A stretch of 64,000 nt of DNA from Eutrigla gurnardus. Taxonomy: Eukaryota > Chordata > Actinopteri > Perciformes > Triglidae. Numbering within the stretch: the first letter of the stretch is position 1; each line of letters begins with the position of its first letter. The stretch is taken from positions 16,016,921 to 16,080,920 of the forward strand of contig OY741282.1 of the NCBI GenBank assembly GCA_963514095.1, given 5' to 3'. The notes beneath the pieces are model-generated. The model worked only from the letters and a program-made list of their open reading frames with translations, was not told the DNA's origin and made no database searches. Position numbers and translations under genes: made by a program. Positions 1-28,199 of this stretch are shown in pieces.

Positions 1-774
1 CCCGCCACGCAGAGAGGTAGGCCAGCCCAGCAGAGTCTAGACCCGGCAGTGTCTAGACCATAATGCAGACAAGTAGCAGTTGTCTAGTTAGTTAGCTAGC
101 ATGCTAATTCCATGCTACATTCACAGAACATAAAAGTAACACATGAACTGCTGGACCTGGTCTACAGGACTCTGACAAAGAGCTGGACTTCCCCCGATGG
201 ACCTCTTCATTAGCTCATGCTAATCACTAGTGCTAATTGCTAATGCTAAACGCTACATGCTGGCTACAGAATGTATTTACTGACTGGTGACGTGTCCTCG
301 TGTCTCTGCAGCGGTCTCTGTCTCCTCCGGCCACGTCGCCCCCAAAGTCTCCCGAGGTGAGGTTTCATCCAGTCCACATGGTGCCCATGGTCCACATGGT
401 GACCCGGGTCAGTGGCGGGTTGTGACCCGGACTTGGTTCACTGAGGTCTCCCTGTTCTGGTCTAGTTGTTTAGTTTCAATCACGGCTTTGTCTCCGTTAG
501 AAATGTGACCTTTAACGCTTTGTCTCCATGGAAACGCTGGTCTCTTTAGTCCACCATGTGGTCTAGAGAGACCTGCAGTGTCTCTAGTCCACCATGTGGT
601 CTAGAGATGCTGCTGCCTCTCTTGCTAGCATCAGGATTCTTAATGATCTGGTTTTGTGGTCCAGGTGAAGACTCGCAGAGCGGAGAGTGATAGTGGTTCT
701 CCTGGAGGATCCACGATGCAACTGCAGGCCACACGCAAGATCAGTACGAGTCAGCAGCACTTCCACAGACCAGG

Positions 775-816
<42 letters not shown>

Positions 817-828
817 AACACACACACG

Positions 829-894
<66 letters not shown>

Positions 895-3800
895 GTTTCC
901 ATGACAACGTGCCTTTAACATTTTCAGATAACGGAGCCAACATCTACAGGAAACCTCCCATCTACAAACATGGTGAGCTCCTCTTCTTCACCTTCATCAC
1001 TGTCCTCTCTGTGTCTCCTCTTCTTCACCTTCATCACTGTCATTTCTCCTCTTCTTCATGTTTTTTGTCTGCAGAAGTCAAACATGTTGAAGGAGTCATT
1101 CAGTCTGCGAAGTTCCCTGCTGCTCAGCCTCCAGACCCGAACCTGCCATCCAAGATCGAGACCGAGTACTGGCCCTGCCCCCCCTCCCTGGCTGCCATGG
1201 GTAACACTCCGAAACATGGGGTTTAACTGAAACTTGATGCAGATCTGGTTTAACTGAGGTTTAACTTAAACTTGATGCAGATCTGGTTTAACTGAGGTTT
1301 AACTGAAACTCGATGCAGATCCGGTTTAACCTAGGTTTAATTTAAACTTGATGCAGATCTGGTTTAACTGAGGTTTAACTGAAACTCGATGCAGATCCGG
1401 TTTAACTGAGGTTTAATTTAAACTTGATGCAGATCTGGTTTAACTGAGGTTTAACTGAAACTTGATGCAGATCTGGTTTAACTGAGGTTTAACTTAAACT
1501 TGATGCAGATCTGGTTTAACTGAGGTTTAACTGAGATTTAACTTAAACTTGATGCTGATCTAGTTTAACTGAGGTTTAACTTAAACTTGATGCAGATCCG
1601 GTTTAACCAGTTTTGACACAACACTCAGGTCCTACTGAGCAGCTTCATGCCAGCATTGTGGTTTCCTTCTAAGAGGACCAGAGCCTAAGTTGGGACCAGG
1701 AGCCGGTCTGTAGTCTGAGCTAACTGTAGGTTGAACCCCGTAGAGATCGAGTGGAGGAAGAAGAAGGAGCTGCAGGAGGAAGACGAGTTTGAAGACCTGA
1801 CGGGCGAGGCAGAGACGCTGCAGGAACAAGAACTGGAGAAGGTTTGAGACTGAGCCATGTGAAGGACACACACAGGCGAACCAGGACAAGAACCAGGACT
1901 GAGGGTTTCTGTGTTTGTGCTGAATCCAGATCAAGTCCAACCTGGGTCGCCTGATCCTGAAGGAGGAGAAGGAGAAGGCCGTTCAGTTCCGGAGGAAGAC
2001 ACAGTCGCTGCCCGACAGAACTCACATGCACAGCAGTAAGACTCGTCCTCGGGGTCCAAGTTCTGGGTCCAGGTTCTGGCTTCAGGGTCAATCTGGTCTC
2101 AGCATCTCTCTTTTGTTTGTCTGCAGGTTTGTCTGCCGGGGCTCCAAAGTCTCCTTCACACTCAGGATCAGGTCTGACCAGGGTGAGGGTTCAGGTCTAG
2201 GCCTCTGTTTGGTCCAACTTTTACTTATGTGTTTTTAAGAAACTCTTTTCTGTTTGCAAACACGAGGTATTTCTGTGGGCGGAGCTTAGCTGGACGAAGA
2301 ATAATTCTTAATGCTGCCAGCGGGTGATATATGTAACGTTTATATGGCTCCAGAAAATATGTACGTTGTATGAAAACGTTCTCTCAGTTAGCTTTAATAT
2401 ATATAGCTAGCTAGCTTGTAGCTGTAGCTGTAGTTGTATATATATATATATATATATATCCGGGTTAGGGTTATTATCCTCTGGGGACAATGCATTTTCA
2501 TGATACCTTTATTTGTTTGCAGATGAAGTCAGCAGAGTTCTCTTCAGATGGAGACAAAGGACAGACAGGTAGGACATGATGAACGTGATGGACATGAACA
2601 ATGATGGACATGATGGACATGAACATGATGAACGTTAACATGATGGACATGATGGTTGTTTACTCCACTTATTATTTTGTATTTCTGTTTCTGACTGGTC
2701 TTCTTGTCCCTTTGCAGCTGCTGAGGTAAGAGACTTGTATGACATCCTGTTTTAGTCTTTTACTGTATGACATCCTGTTTTAGTCTTTTACTGTATGACA
2801 TCATGTTTTCTTCTTTTACTGTATGACATCCTGTTTTAGTCTTTTACTGTATGACATCATGTGTTGATGTAGAACGGCGAGGCTCGGAGAGAGAGGATGG
2901 ACAGAGGAAACTCTCTGCCGAGTATCTTGGAGCAGAAGGTGAGTTCAAGATGTTGATGAAGATGATGGTGATTATAATGATGAAGGTGATGATGATGATG
3001 ACGAAGATGCAGGTTATGATGATGGTGATTATGATGATGATGATGATGATGATGATGATGTTGATGAAGGTGATGGTGGTGATGATGGTGGTGGTGATGA
3101 TGATGATGATGATGGTGATGAAGGTGATGGTGGTGATGATGGTGATTATGATGATGATGATGAAGGTGATGATGGTGGTGATGATGATGATGAAGGTGAT
3201 GGTGGTGATGATAATGAAGGTGATGGTGGTGATGATGGTGGTGATGATGATGAAGGTGATGGTGGTGATTATGATGATGATGATGAAGGTGATGATGATG
3301 ATGAAGGTGGTGATGATGATGATGATGAAGGTGATGGTGGTGATGATGATGATGATGAAGGTGATGGTGGTGGTGATGATGAGGATGATGAAGGTGATGG
3401 TGGTGATGATGATGATGATGAAGGTGATGATGGTGGTGATGATGAGGATGATGAAGGTGATGGTGGTGATGATGATGAAGGTGATGATGGTGGTGATGAT
3501 GATGAAGGTGATGGTGGTGATAATGGTGGTGGTGATGATGATGAAGGTGATGGTGGTGATTATGATGATGATGATGAAGGTGATGATGATGATGAAGGTG
3601 ATGGTGGTGGTGATGATGATGATGATGAAGGTGATGGTGGTGGTGATGATGATGATGAAGGTGATAGTGATGATGAAGAAGGTGATGATGAAAGTGATGA
3701 CGAAGGTGATGATGACGGTGATGATGATGAAGGTGATGGTGGTGATGATGATGAAGGTGATAGTGATGATGATGAAGGTGGTGATGAAGGTGATGAAGAA

Positions 3801-4901
3801 GGTGATGATGACGGTGATGAAGAAGGTGATGATGAAAGTGATGACGAAGGTGATGACGGTGATGATGATGATGAAGGTGATGGTGGTGATGATAATGAAG
3901 GTGATGGTGGTGATAATGGTGGTGGTGATGATGATGAAGGTGATGGTGGTGATTATGATGATGATGATGAAGGTGATGATGATGATGAAGGTGGTGATGA
4001 TGATGATGATGAAGGTGATGGTGGTGATGATGATGATGATGAAGGTGATGGTGGTGGTGATGATGAGGATGATGAAGGTGATGGTGGTGATGATGATGAT
4101 GATGAAGGTGATGATGGTGGTGATGATGAGGATGATGAAGGTGATGGTGGTGATGATGGTGGTGATGATGATGAAGGTGATGATGGTGGTGATGATGATG
4201 AAGGTGATGGTGGTGATAATGGTGGTGGTGATGATGATGAAGGTGATGGTGGTGATTATGATGATGATGATGAAGGTGATGATGATGATGAAGGTGATGG
4301 TGGTGATGATGATGATGATGAAGGTGATGGTGGTGATGATGATGATGAAGGTGATAGTGATGATGAAGAAGGTGATGATGAAAGTGATGACGAAGGTGAT
4401 GATGACGGTGATGATGATGAAGGTGATGGTGGTGATGATGATGAAGGTGATAGTGATGATGATGAAGGTGGTGATGAAGGTGATGAAGAAGGTGATGATG
4501 ACGGTGATGAAGAAGGTGATGATGAAAGTGATGACGAAGGTGATGACGGTGATGATGATGAAGGTGATGATGAAGGTGATGATGATGATGAAGGTGTTGA
4601 TGTCGTCTCCAGGTTCTTCCCTATGAAGCACTGATTGTGACCCACAGAGGGCGCTGTAAGCTACCGCCAGGAGTCGACCGAACTCGACTGGAGGTCAGTG
4701 ATAGAGGGTTCCATTGGTCAGCAGCGTTTAGTCCTGGATGATGACTCAGCAGATCAGGACTCAGTGTTTGTCTTCTTCTCTCCTCAGAGGCATCTGGACC
4801 CGGATCAGTTCCAGCAGATCTTTGGGATGCCGATGGCCGAGTTCGACCGCCTCTCATTGTGGAGACGAAACGAGCTGAAGAAGAGGGCCTCACTTTTCTA
4901 A
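1..4901 (+). CDS. dmtn: Dematin (actin-bundling villin-headpiece protein), 3' part
   Basis: Dematin bundles actin filaments and links them to the spectrin membrane skeleton. I see 13 exons: 1-16 (already inside an exon), 312-356, 665-773, 928-972, 1075-1200, 1744-1841, 1930-2035, 2127-2182, 2523-2568, 2718-2725, 2873-2938, 4613-4693 and 4788-4901. They join in one frame to 304 residues plus a stop. In order they give a Ser/Pro-rich segment (RSLSPPATSPPKSPE), NIYRKPPIYKH, KFPAAQPPDPN...ETEYWPCPPSLA, a charged coiled-coil-like stretch, RRKTQSLPDRT, RMDRGNSLPSILEQK, and a C-terminal villin headpiece starting LPPGVDRTRLERHLDPDQF and ending LWRRNELKKRASLF. abLIM proteins share this tail, but RSLSP...SPPKSPE and the ppp3cc neighbour fit dematin better. 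The 8-nt exon 2718-2725 is unusual. The N-terminus lies outside the window. Confidence 0.93.
778..890. repeat. (CA)n microsatellite in a short dmtn intron
   Basis: This interrupted (CA)n tract occupies most of the 154-bp intron between dmtn exons 665-773 and 928-972. It produces long His/Thr reading frames that are not genes. Confidence 0.97.
1221..1612. repeat. 38-bp intronic minisatellite (about 10 copies)
   Basis: Tandem 38-bp units start with GTTTAACTGAAACTTGATGC. They differ at a few positions and two copies are shortened. The array fills the dmtn intron between exons 1075-1200 and 1744-1841. Confidence 0.95.
2737..2870. repeat. 28-bp tandem repeat running into an exon acceptor
   Basis: Five units begin GTATGACATC, at 2737, 2765, 2793, 2821 and 2849. 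The last unit degenerates directly into the AG acceptor of dmtn exon 2873-2938, so its pyrimidine-rich part (TTTTAGTCTTTT) serves as the upstream splice context. Confidence 0.9.
2950..4605. repeat. 1.65-kb (GAT/GGT/GAA)n array filling a dmtn intron
   Basis: A trinucleotide-based array, mostly GAT with GGT and GAA interruptions, lies between dmtn exons 2873-2938 and 4613-4693. It has higher-order structure: an interruption pattern around 3651-3860 recurs around 4341-4550, an offset of 690 bp, so the array grew partly by segmental duplication. Open frames of nearly 600 codons on both strands follow from the lack of stop triplets and are not genes. Confidence 0.97.
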
Positions 4902-5276
4902 CAGGAAGTGACCTCATTCCCCTCAAGTAGAGAGAGAGAGGAGGAAACATCTCACTAACCAATCACGTCCCTGGATGTAATCAGAATGGTGGAGGCGGGC
5001 CCTGATGAACCCTTAACTCTGACTAACCTGCTGCACTATAATCACACGGCTTAGACTGCCCTTCACTTTAACGAGCTCCAGGAGCTGATGCTGGATCAGC
5101 CCACTGGTCTCATGAAGCTGGTCATCGGCCAATTAGACCACCGGCCAATCAGACCACTGACCAATCAGAGCAAACACATTCCTACAGGAGCCTGACAGGG
5201 ACAAAAGACACTAGTTTATAATGACTTGATGTTTTTAATATCTGAGAACAATTACTGCCACAACATATCTGATATA

Positions 5277-5640
5277 TATATATCCATCCATCTATCCATC
5301 CATCGTCTACCGCTGTATCCTGTATTCAGGGTCGCGGGGGGGCTGGAGCCGATCCCAGCTGTCATTGGGCGAAGCCAGGGTTCACCTGGACAGGTAACCA
5401 GTCTATCACAGGGCTGACATGTAGAGACAAATAACCATTCACAATTTAGAGTCATCAATTAACCTATCCCCGTCCTGCATGTCTTTGGACTGTGGGAGGA
5501 AGCCGGAGAACCCGGAGAGAACCCACGCTTACACGGGGAGAACATGCACACAGAAGGAACCCGGGGGCGACCCGGGAATCAAACCCGGGACCCTTTCGCT
5601 GTGAGGCAACTGTGCTACCCACTACACCACCGTGCAGCCC
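5277..5640 (-). mobile_element. tRNA-derived SINE with (GATG)n tail
   Basis: Read on the minus strand, the copy starts GGGCTGCACGGTGGTGTAGT. It has a box A-like TGGTGTAGTGG and a box B-like GGTTTGATTCC, a body with CATGTTCTCCCCGTGTAAGC, and ends in GATG repeats. Four further full or partial copies lie near 28617, 34070, 58047 and 60551. The (GATG)n tail suggests mobilisation by an RTE/Rex3-type LINE; that is inference from known tail types. Confidence 0.85.
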
Positions 5641-7344
5641 ATAATATATATAGATATAGTAGATATAAATATATGTCTGACCAGTCTTCTAATGATCAGC
5701 TGGTCACATCAACACTCATTTATCAGGCAAATGCTTTTTTTCTACTGTTACTTCCTGCTGGATTTTCAAAATAAACTTTTGTTTGCACAGGAAATGACTT
5801 GGTTAGATTTAGAAAAAGGTCGTGTTTTTGGGTAAAAAAACATTTGTTTTTTTAAATAGTCAATTAAATGGCGTCACGTTGGCAACGTAGTGATGTCACA
5901 ATGACTTTGGGTTCAACAGGAGACCCGAATGGAGTCTCCTGGTCCAAAGTCCTGTTTGTTCAACAGGTCATCCTCGATCAAGCTCTTCTCCTAAACTTCC
6001 TGTGAGCTTTATTTTGAAAAGACACTATGACTTAACGAGCATAAATTGAAACGTATATTAATTCTGCTGATAATGTTAGGATTCATCCTGCGGGGATGGA
6101 CCATCTGGACCGCCAGAGATAAACAACAGATCCATTCACTCATTCATGTTTGAACTGGATCAAATGATCTGATCAGCAGCCGTTTGTGAATTCCACCTTA
6201 AATCTGTATTGTTTTCTAGATGCCTCTGAGGCTTCTTCTCTTCTAGTTCTGATTCAACTCTTTATATCAGCACAACAACAACTTTCCCGTTTGTGTATCT
6301 TCATTTCAGTTTATTAGATGAATCTATTGGCTGTAATCAATACATTAATGATTGGCTTCATGACACCAGGACTGACCTGGGATCAGCTGATTGACGACCG
6401 GAGCTCATAGCAGATTGTTATTTATTATGTGGAGCTTTTTATTTATGCCGAGATTGTACTTTTTACCGTGAGATGTTTTACTTTGAAAATATAATTCCAG
6501 CTGTCCCGTTGTTTTTCTACTCGCTTTAACTCACCGCTGACATCCCTTCATCTTCAAGGAGCAGTTCGTACTAATCATCCGTTTCTGTTGTAAACGTGAA
6601 CAAATAAACCTGAGAAACCTTTTCATGTCTCACCACATTATTATTCATGAATAAATTACTCACTCAACACATCCAATCATTTAGATTCATTTATAATTTC
6701 TCTTTAAGCTGATTACTGTACGGAAGCCCAACAGGGCCAAAACACAGTATTCTCCCTCATGTTTGTGTTCAGCACCAGAACTGATTCTTTGTTAACCCGA
6801 TTTTGAAACTTAAAAGAGGAACTAAACCCACAAACAACTGATTATTTATCAGCTGGTTGATTCACATTAAAATCTGGACATTTAAGCTCAACGGTTGAAT
6901 TCTACAAATCCTTATAAATATACAGTGACCGCCTTCTACTGGTGGAAACCTAATATTAACATTGAATTTAGCCATTAGCTGATCTGGAGTCAGGTCATGA
7001 GCCCCAGAGGAGGATCAGACCAGGGCTGTGGTGGACTCATCTTCTTCTTCTGTGAGGAAGGTTCCTCACTGAAGAAGTGACCCGGAAGTAAACAAGTGGC
7101 CGCCATGATGAGAGCCGTTAGTTAGGAATAGGACTTGGGACCGATTTTCTTTACTATTCGACTGCAACCTTAGAGAGTTGAGAGATGTTTTATATGAGAG
7201 ATCCAGATTCAGCGTACCAACGTACCACTTTGAATTATGTTTTTATATTTATTTTACACCGCCGGGATTGCAGCTGAAAGAATGAGGCTCATATTGTCAA
7301 ACACCACGTTATAAAAATACATCTCAGCAACACATTCATTTTTA

Positions 7345-7485
7345 AGTCATTTTTGGCCTTTTATTGCGGGAGGACAGCGTGAGAGTTTAAGGGGCGAAAG
7401 AGAGGGACGACATGCTTTAAAGGAGGGCAGCAGGGCGGATTTGAACCCGGGACCGCTGCAGGGAGCCTCAGTACAAGGTACACGG
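7345..7485 (-). mobile_element. Fragment of a second SINE-like repeat family
   Basis: The minus strand reads GCGGTCCCGGGTTCAAATCC, containing a box B-like GGTTCAAATCC. It continues through CATGTCGTCCCTCTCTTTCG to AATAAAAGGCCAAAAATGA. The layout resembles dispersed tRNA-like repeats of fish. No box A or target-site duplication was identified. Confidence 0.6.
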
Positions 7486-8557
7486 TACATTGCCTTTGTT
7501 AGGGTTACTGAAGCTGGAGATACCTTGTATGTTTTTGTTGTCTCCTCCGGTTGCCGCTGTGAGTGAACATGTTTGTTGCTATGGTTACACAGCTCTCTTG
7601 CTGACAGACTCTGCAATGCCACGTCCGCTTGGCGTTCAAACACTTGATCATCGTGAACCTTTTGTGTAAAGTTGAGCTTCCTGTTCAGGAGCTGCTGCAG
7701 GTAACGCGGAGGCTTTCTGTTGCTAAGCAACACAGAACGACGAGGCACTGGCGATGCTTCAATGCCACTCGTCTGCCTCGCAGGATGGAGTGGCACAAAG
7801 CAACACCTCCCACGCCAGCCTCTGATTGGCAGCCGCACGGCGAAGGGTCCTTGAAAGCAGCATTGAAGAGACACAGGCAGTGTTCACATTTCTGTTTTTT
7901 ATTTGAATGGAGTGAAACATCTACAGAAATGTGGCCTCGCAATGCAGGAACTCCACAAAAAGTTCTTTTTTTTACTCCAAATTTAACTTTAAAGAAAAAC
8001 AAGTTGATTTAATTTTAAAGGTTTCTGTACATTCTGTGAGATATGTAGTCACAACTGAGGCCTCACTCCCCAGACGTGGACCCACCCACCTCCCAAAGAC
8101 CCAGAACACGAGGATTCAATGAAACCATCACACCTCCTCTCCCGCTGCACCTCCTCTTTATTCAGCCCGGGTCTTATGTCTGGACCAGGACCAGGACCTT
8201 GATGCCCTTTAATGAGTCGTCTGATGGATCAGAAACCATGTATCCATCTAAACCTGCTCAAAACGCATCGATACAACAGAGACGACTCAGCATCATCATT
8301 ATCATCATCATCATGCAGAAAAAAACAGTAAGGGGGCCTTGAGTTGATAGACCATAAGACCCGAGTTGTAATAAAACGGATTAACCCTTTAATCCCCGTA
8401 TAATTAAGCCTAAATCTATGTGTAAAAAACAAAAAAAACATCACATTGAAAAGAGGGAACAATTAAAATATACATATATAATATAAATGTCAATACTCGC
8501 TCCTCAGAGCTCAGTCACACTATCATTGGCATAAGAAAGGATGAACTTTATGCAATC

Positions 8558-8562
<5 letters not shown>

Positions 8563-8607
<45 letters not shown>
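8563..8607. repeat. (TG)n microsatellite
   Basis: A TG run lies downstream of the ppp3cc stop codon, probably in its 3' UTR, where the transcript would carry CA repeats. Confidence 0.93.
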
Positions 8608-8609
<2 letters not shown>

Positions 8610-8918
8610 GGTGCGTGCATGCGTGTGTGTATGTGTGAGAGAGCACGGACACAGCGTAACTTTCTCCCCACCAAAATAAAACGCTGATAAAGAAAGGTGT
8701 CATCCCAGAAAACAACAGGTTATAAAATGTTTCGCCACAGCGGACTCAGACCCAGACCCAGACCTGGACTCTGACCCGGACTCAGACCCGGCTGTTAAGA
8801 CCGTCTCCGGCGAGTCTGAGAAGCATATGAGATTTTCTCCCGTTCAGTCCTAAACTATGATATTTAACCGATGATGAAATAAATTAAGCGGTGAGAGTCG
8901 CCCGGACTGAACTGCTGT

Positions 8919-9231
8919 TAAAAGGAGAGAGTAGGAGAGGATTGGGGAGGGGAGGAGGGAGAGGTGAGGAGGGGGGAAGAGAGGAGAGGAGGAGGAGGGA
9001 AGAGGAGAGGATGGGGGAGGAGAGGAGGGAAGAGAGGAGAGGAGGAGAGGATGGGGGTGGAGAGGAGGGGGGAGGAGAGGAGAGGAGGAGAAGGGGAAGG
9101 GGGGGAGGAGAGGAGAGGAGGAGAGGAGGGGGGGAAGGGGGGAGGAGAGGAGAGGATGGGGCGGAGAGGAGGGGGGAGGAGAGGATGGGGTGGAGAGGAG
9201 GGGGGAGGAGAGGGGGGAGGAGGGGAGGTTG
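8919..9231. repeat. GGAGAGG polypurine tract just 3' of the ppp3cc stop
   Basis: About 310 bp on the plus strand are almost purely G and A (GGAGAGGAGG-type units). The ppp3cc transcript would carry a C/U-only stretch starting a few bases after its stop codon at 9237-9239. Long frames on both strands are by-products of composition. Confidence 0.93.
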
Positions 9232-9236
9232 AGGAC

Positions 9237-26389
<17,153 letters not shown>

Positions 26390-27283
26390 GGTCCGTCCTA
26401 GTCGGGCTGCAGGTCGGAGACAGACGGGCTCGGTTTTTATAACCAAACTTGATAAATTCCTTCCTCGCTAGCTAGCCAGCTAGCTGGAGTGAGCTAGCCG
26501 CGCTAGCTAAGTTCAGCCGCGGCTCGGAGTCGCTTATCCGCAGACCGGGGGACCGAGCCGAGCCGAGTTCACCCTGACTGGGGGAGGGAGAAGGGGGGAG
26601 AGCGCTGAAACTAACAAATTCAAGCGTTGTTCCTTCCTGCTCCGCGCTGACTGATGCTACCGAGCCGCTGTCAGCGTCTGCGAGGCGGATCCACTGGTCC
26701 AGGAAACGGCCCGGGCGCCGCCGATGGTGATGCCTTCAGGAGCGTCGGATCATTTCTCAGTTTGGTCGCTGCGTGTCGGACGAGCCGCGTCGGGTACAGG
26801 CCGCTGCCGGGCTCCGCTGCCGGGCTCCGTTGCTCCGTCGGGGTCCGAGGTGTCGTCCAGACCCTCTGTCGGATTACAATAATCCACCGCAAGAGGATTT
26901 CCTACAACACGGCTCAACGCGGGGGGCTGTGGGTAGTGTAGTATTAATGTGATATTAATGCGATGTGTTCATGGTCCGCTGAGCGGCGGAACTCCCAGTG
27001 TTTCCCGCGGAGGAAACGAGCTTACTTAAATATGACATGTCTTTATGAATTAATACTTTCCCTTTCATTCAGGTGATGGGTTTGATTGTAGTGATGTAAA
27101 CTTCCCCTTTAAAGGGAATTAAAAACCGACTTTTAATCTGTTCTTTAAATAATGTTAGTTTAGCATTATTTTTCTTTTTTCAATTGACTTGAATTTAAAA
27201 TATTATTGTTGTAATTGTTAGTGTAGTTTGTATGAAAGTTTCTCTAGAAATAAATAATGTAAAGGACATTTAATCAAGCTCTG

Positions 27284-27440
27284 CTTGATGTACTTGTACT
27301 TGACTTGAGTTCCCTCCTGTGTACTTGTACTTGACTTGAGTTCCCTCCTGTGTACTTGTACTTGACTTGAGTTCCCTCCTGTGTACTTGTACTGGACTTG
27401 AGTTCCCTCCTGTGTACTTGTACTGGACTTGAGGTCCATC
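27284..27440. repeat. 31-bp tandem repeat (5 units)
   Basis: Units contain GTGTACTTGTACTTGACTTG followed by AGTTCCCTCCT. They lie between ppp3cc and myl7. Confidence 0.94.
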
Positions 27441-27496
27441 CTGTGTACTTGCTCTCCTTTAACCCTCGGTAGAGAGAATAAATATAAAACATGAAA

Positions 27497-27946
27497 CTAC
27501 TCCTCCTTCGTCCTCCTCTGTTCTCCCCTCGTCCTCCTCCTCCGTCCTCCTGTCCTCCTCCTCCATCCTCCTGTCCTCCTTCGTCCTCCTCCTCCTCGGT
27601 CCACCTCTATCCTCCTCCTCCGTCCTCCTCTGTCCCCCTCCTCCGTCCTCCTCTGTCCCCCTCCTCCGTCCTCCTCGGTCCCCCTCCTCCGTCTTCCTCC
27701 TCTGTCCTCCTCCTCTATCCTCCCTGTCCTCCTCCTCCGTCCCCCTCCTCTGTCCTCCTCCTCGGTCTTCCTCCTTTGTCCTCCTCCTCCATCCTCCCTG
27801 TCCTCCTCCTCCGTCCTTCTCTGTCCTCCTCTGTCCCCCTCCTCTGTCCTCCTCCTCGGTCTTCCTCCTCTTTCCTCCTCTGTCCTCCTCCGTCCTCCTC
27901 TGTCCTCCTCCTCCGTCCTCCTGTCCTCCTCCTCTGCCCCTCCCAT
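27497..27946. repeat. Polypyrimidine TCCTCC tract upstream of myl7
   Basis: About 450 bp are almost purely C and T on the plus strand with scattered G (TCCTCCTCCGTCCTCCTCTG). The tract ends about 250 bp before the myl7 start codon. Confidence 0.95.
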
Positions 27947-28137
27947 GTAGAACCCTGGAAATAGAAACCCTGTAGATGGTCTGGACCAGCAGCAGTTGCT
28001 GTTGGAGCCTCCAGAGAACCAGACTTTTACCAACATCCTGTCCATGTAAGGGGGTCTTTGCAGGTCTGGGGGTCCCACATGGAGCCCGGTTGGTCCATCC
28101 TTCACTCAGACCGTCATCAGGTCTCAGACAGCTGCTG

Positions 28138-28145
28138 TATTTAAA
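28138..28145 (+). promoter_or_regulatory. TATA-like box of myl7 (candidate)
   Basis: TATTTAAA lies 55-62 bp before the ATG, with an E-box CAGCTG a few bases upstream (28129-28134). The arrangement suits a tissue-specific TATA promoter of a striated-muscle gene. Position and motif are seen; function is inferred. Confidence 0.5.
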
Positions 28146-28199
28146 CCACCGGTCACTGCAGCAGATTAGCAGTGTGACGGAGTCTGAACCAGCAGCAGG

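Larger units (their letters stand above)
4902..9236. other. Intergenic region, tail-to-tail dmtn / ppp3cc
   Basis: This stretch holds the 3' flanks of dmtn (+) and ppp3cc (-). Candidate dmtn polyadenylation signals are AATAAA at 5770-5775 and 6602-6607. The best ppp3cc candidate is the complement of TTTATT at 8157-8162. Two SINE copies, a TG microsatellite and a purine tract are listed separately. I see no further gene; 5650-7340 is AT-rich unique sequence. Confidence 0.8.

Noticed and set aside
2844..4631. Two open frames of about 590 codons on opposite strands
   Set aside because: They arise from the GAT-type repeat, which has no stop codons in these frames. Flanking exons show it is an intron of dmtn.
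1..4901. Alternative assignment of the first gene to abLIM (ablim1-3)
   Set aside because: abLIM proteins share the headpiece and the IYRKPPIYK segment, but the RSLSP...SPPKSPE segment, the RMDRGNSLP motif and linkage to ppp3cc fit dematin better. LIM domains, if present, would lie outside the window, so this is a preference and not proof.
26654..26941. 95-codon frame upstream of ppp3cc
   Set aside because: GC-rich CpG-island sequence favours chance open frames; no family resemblance.
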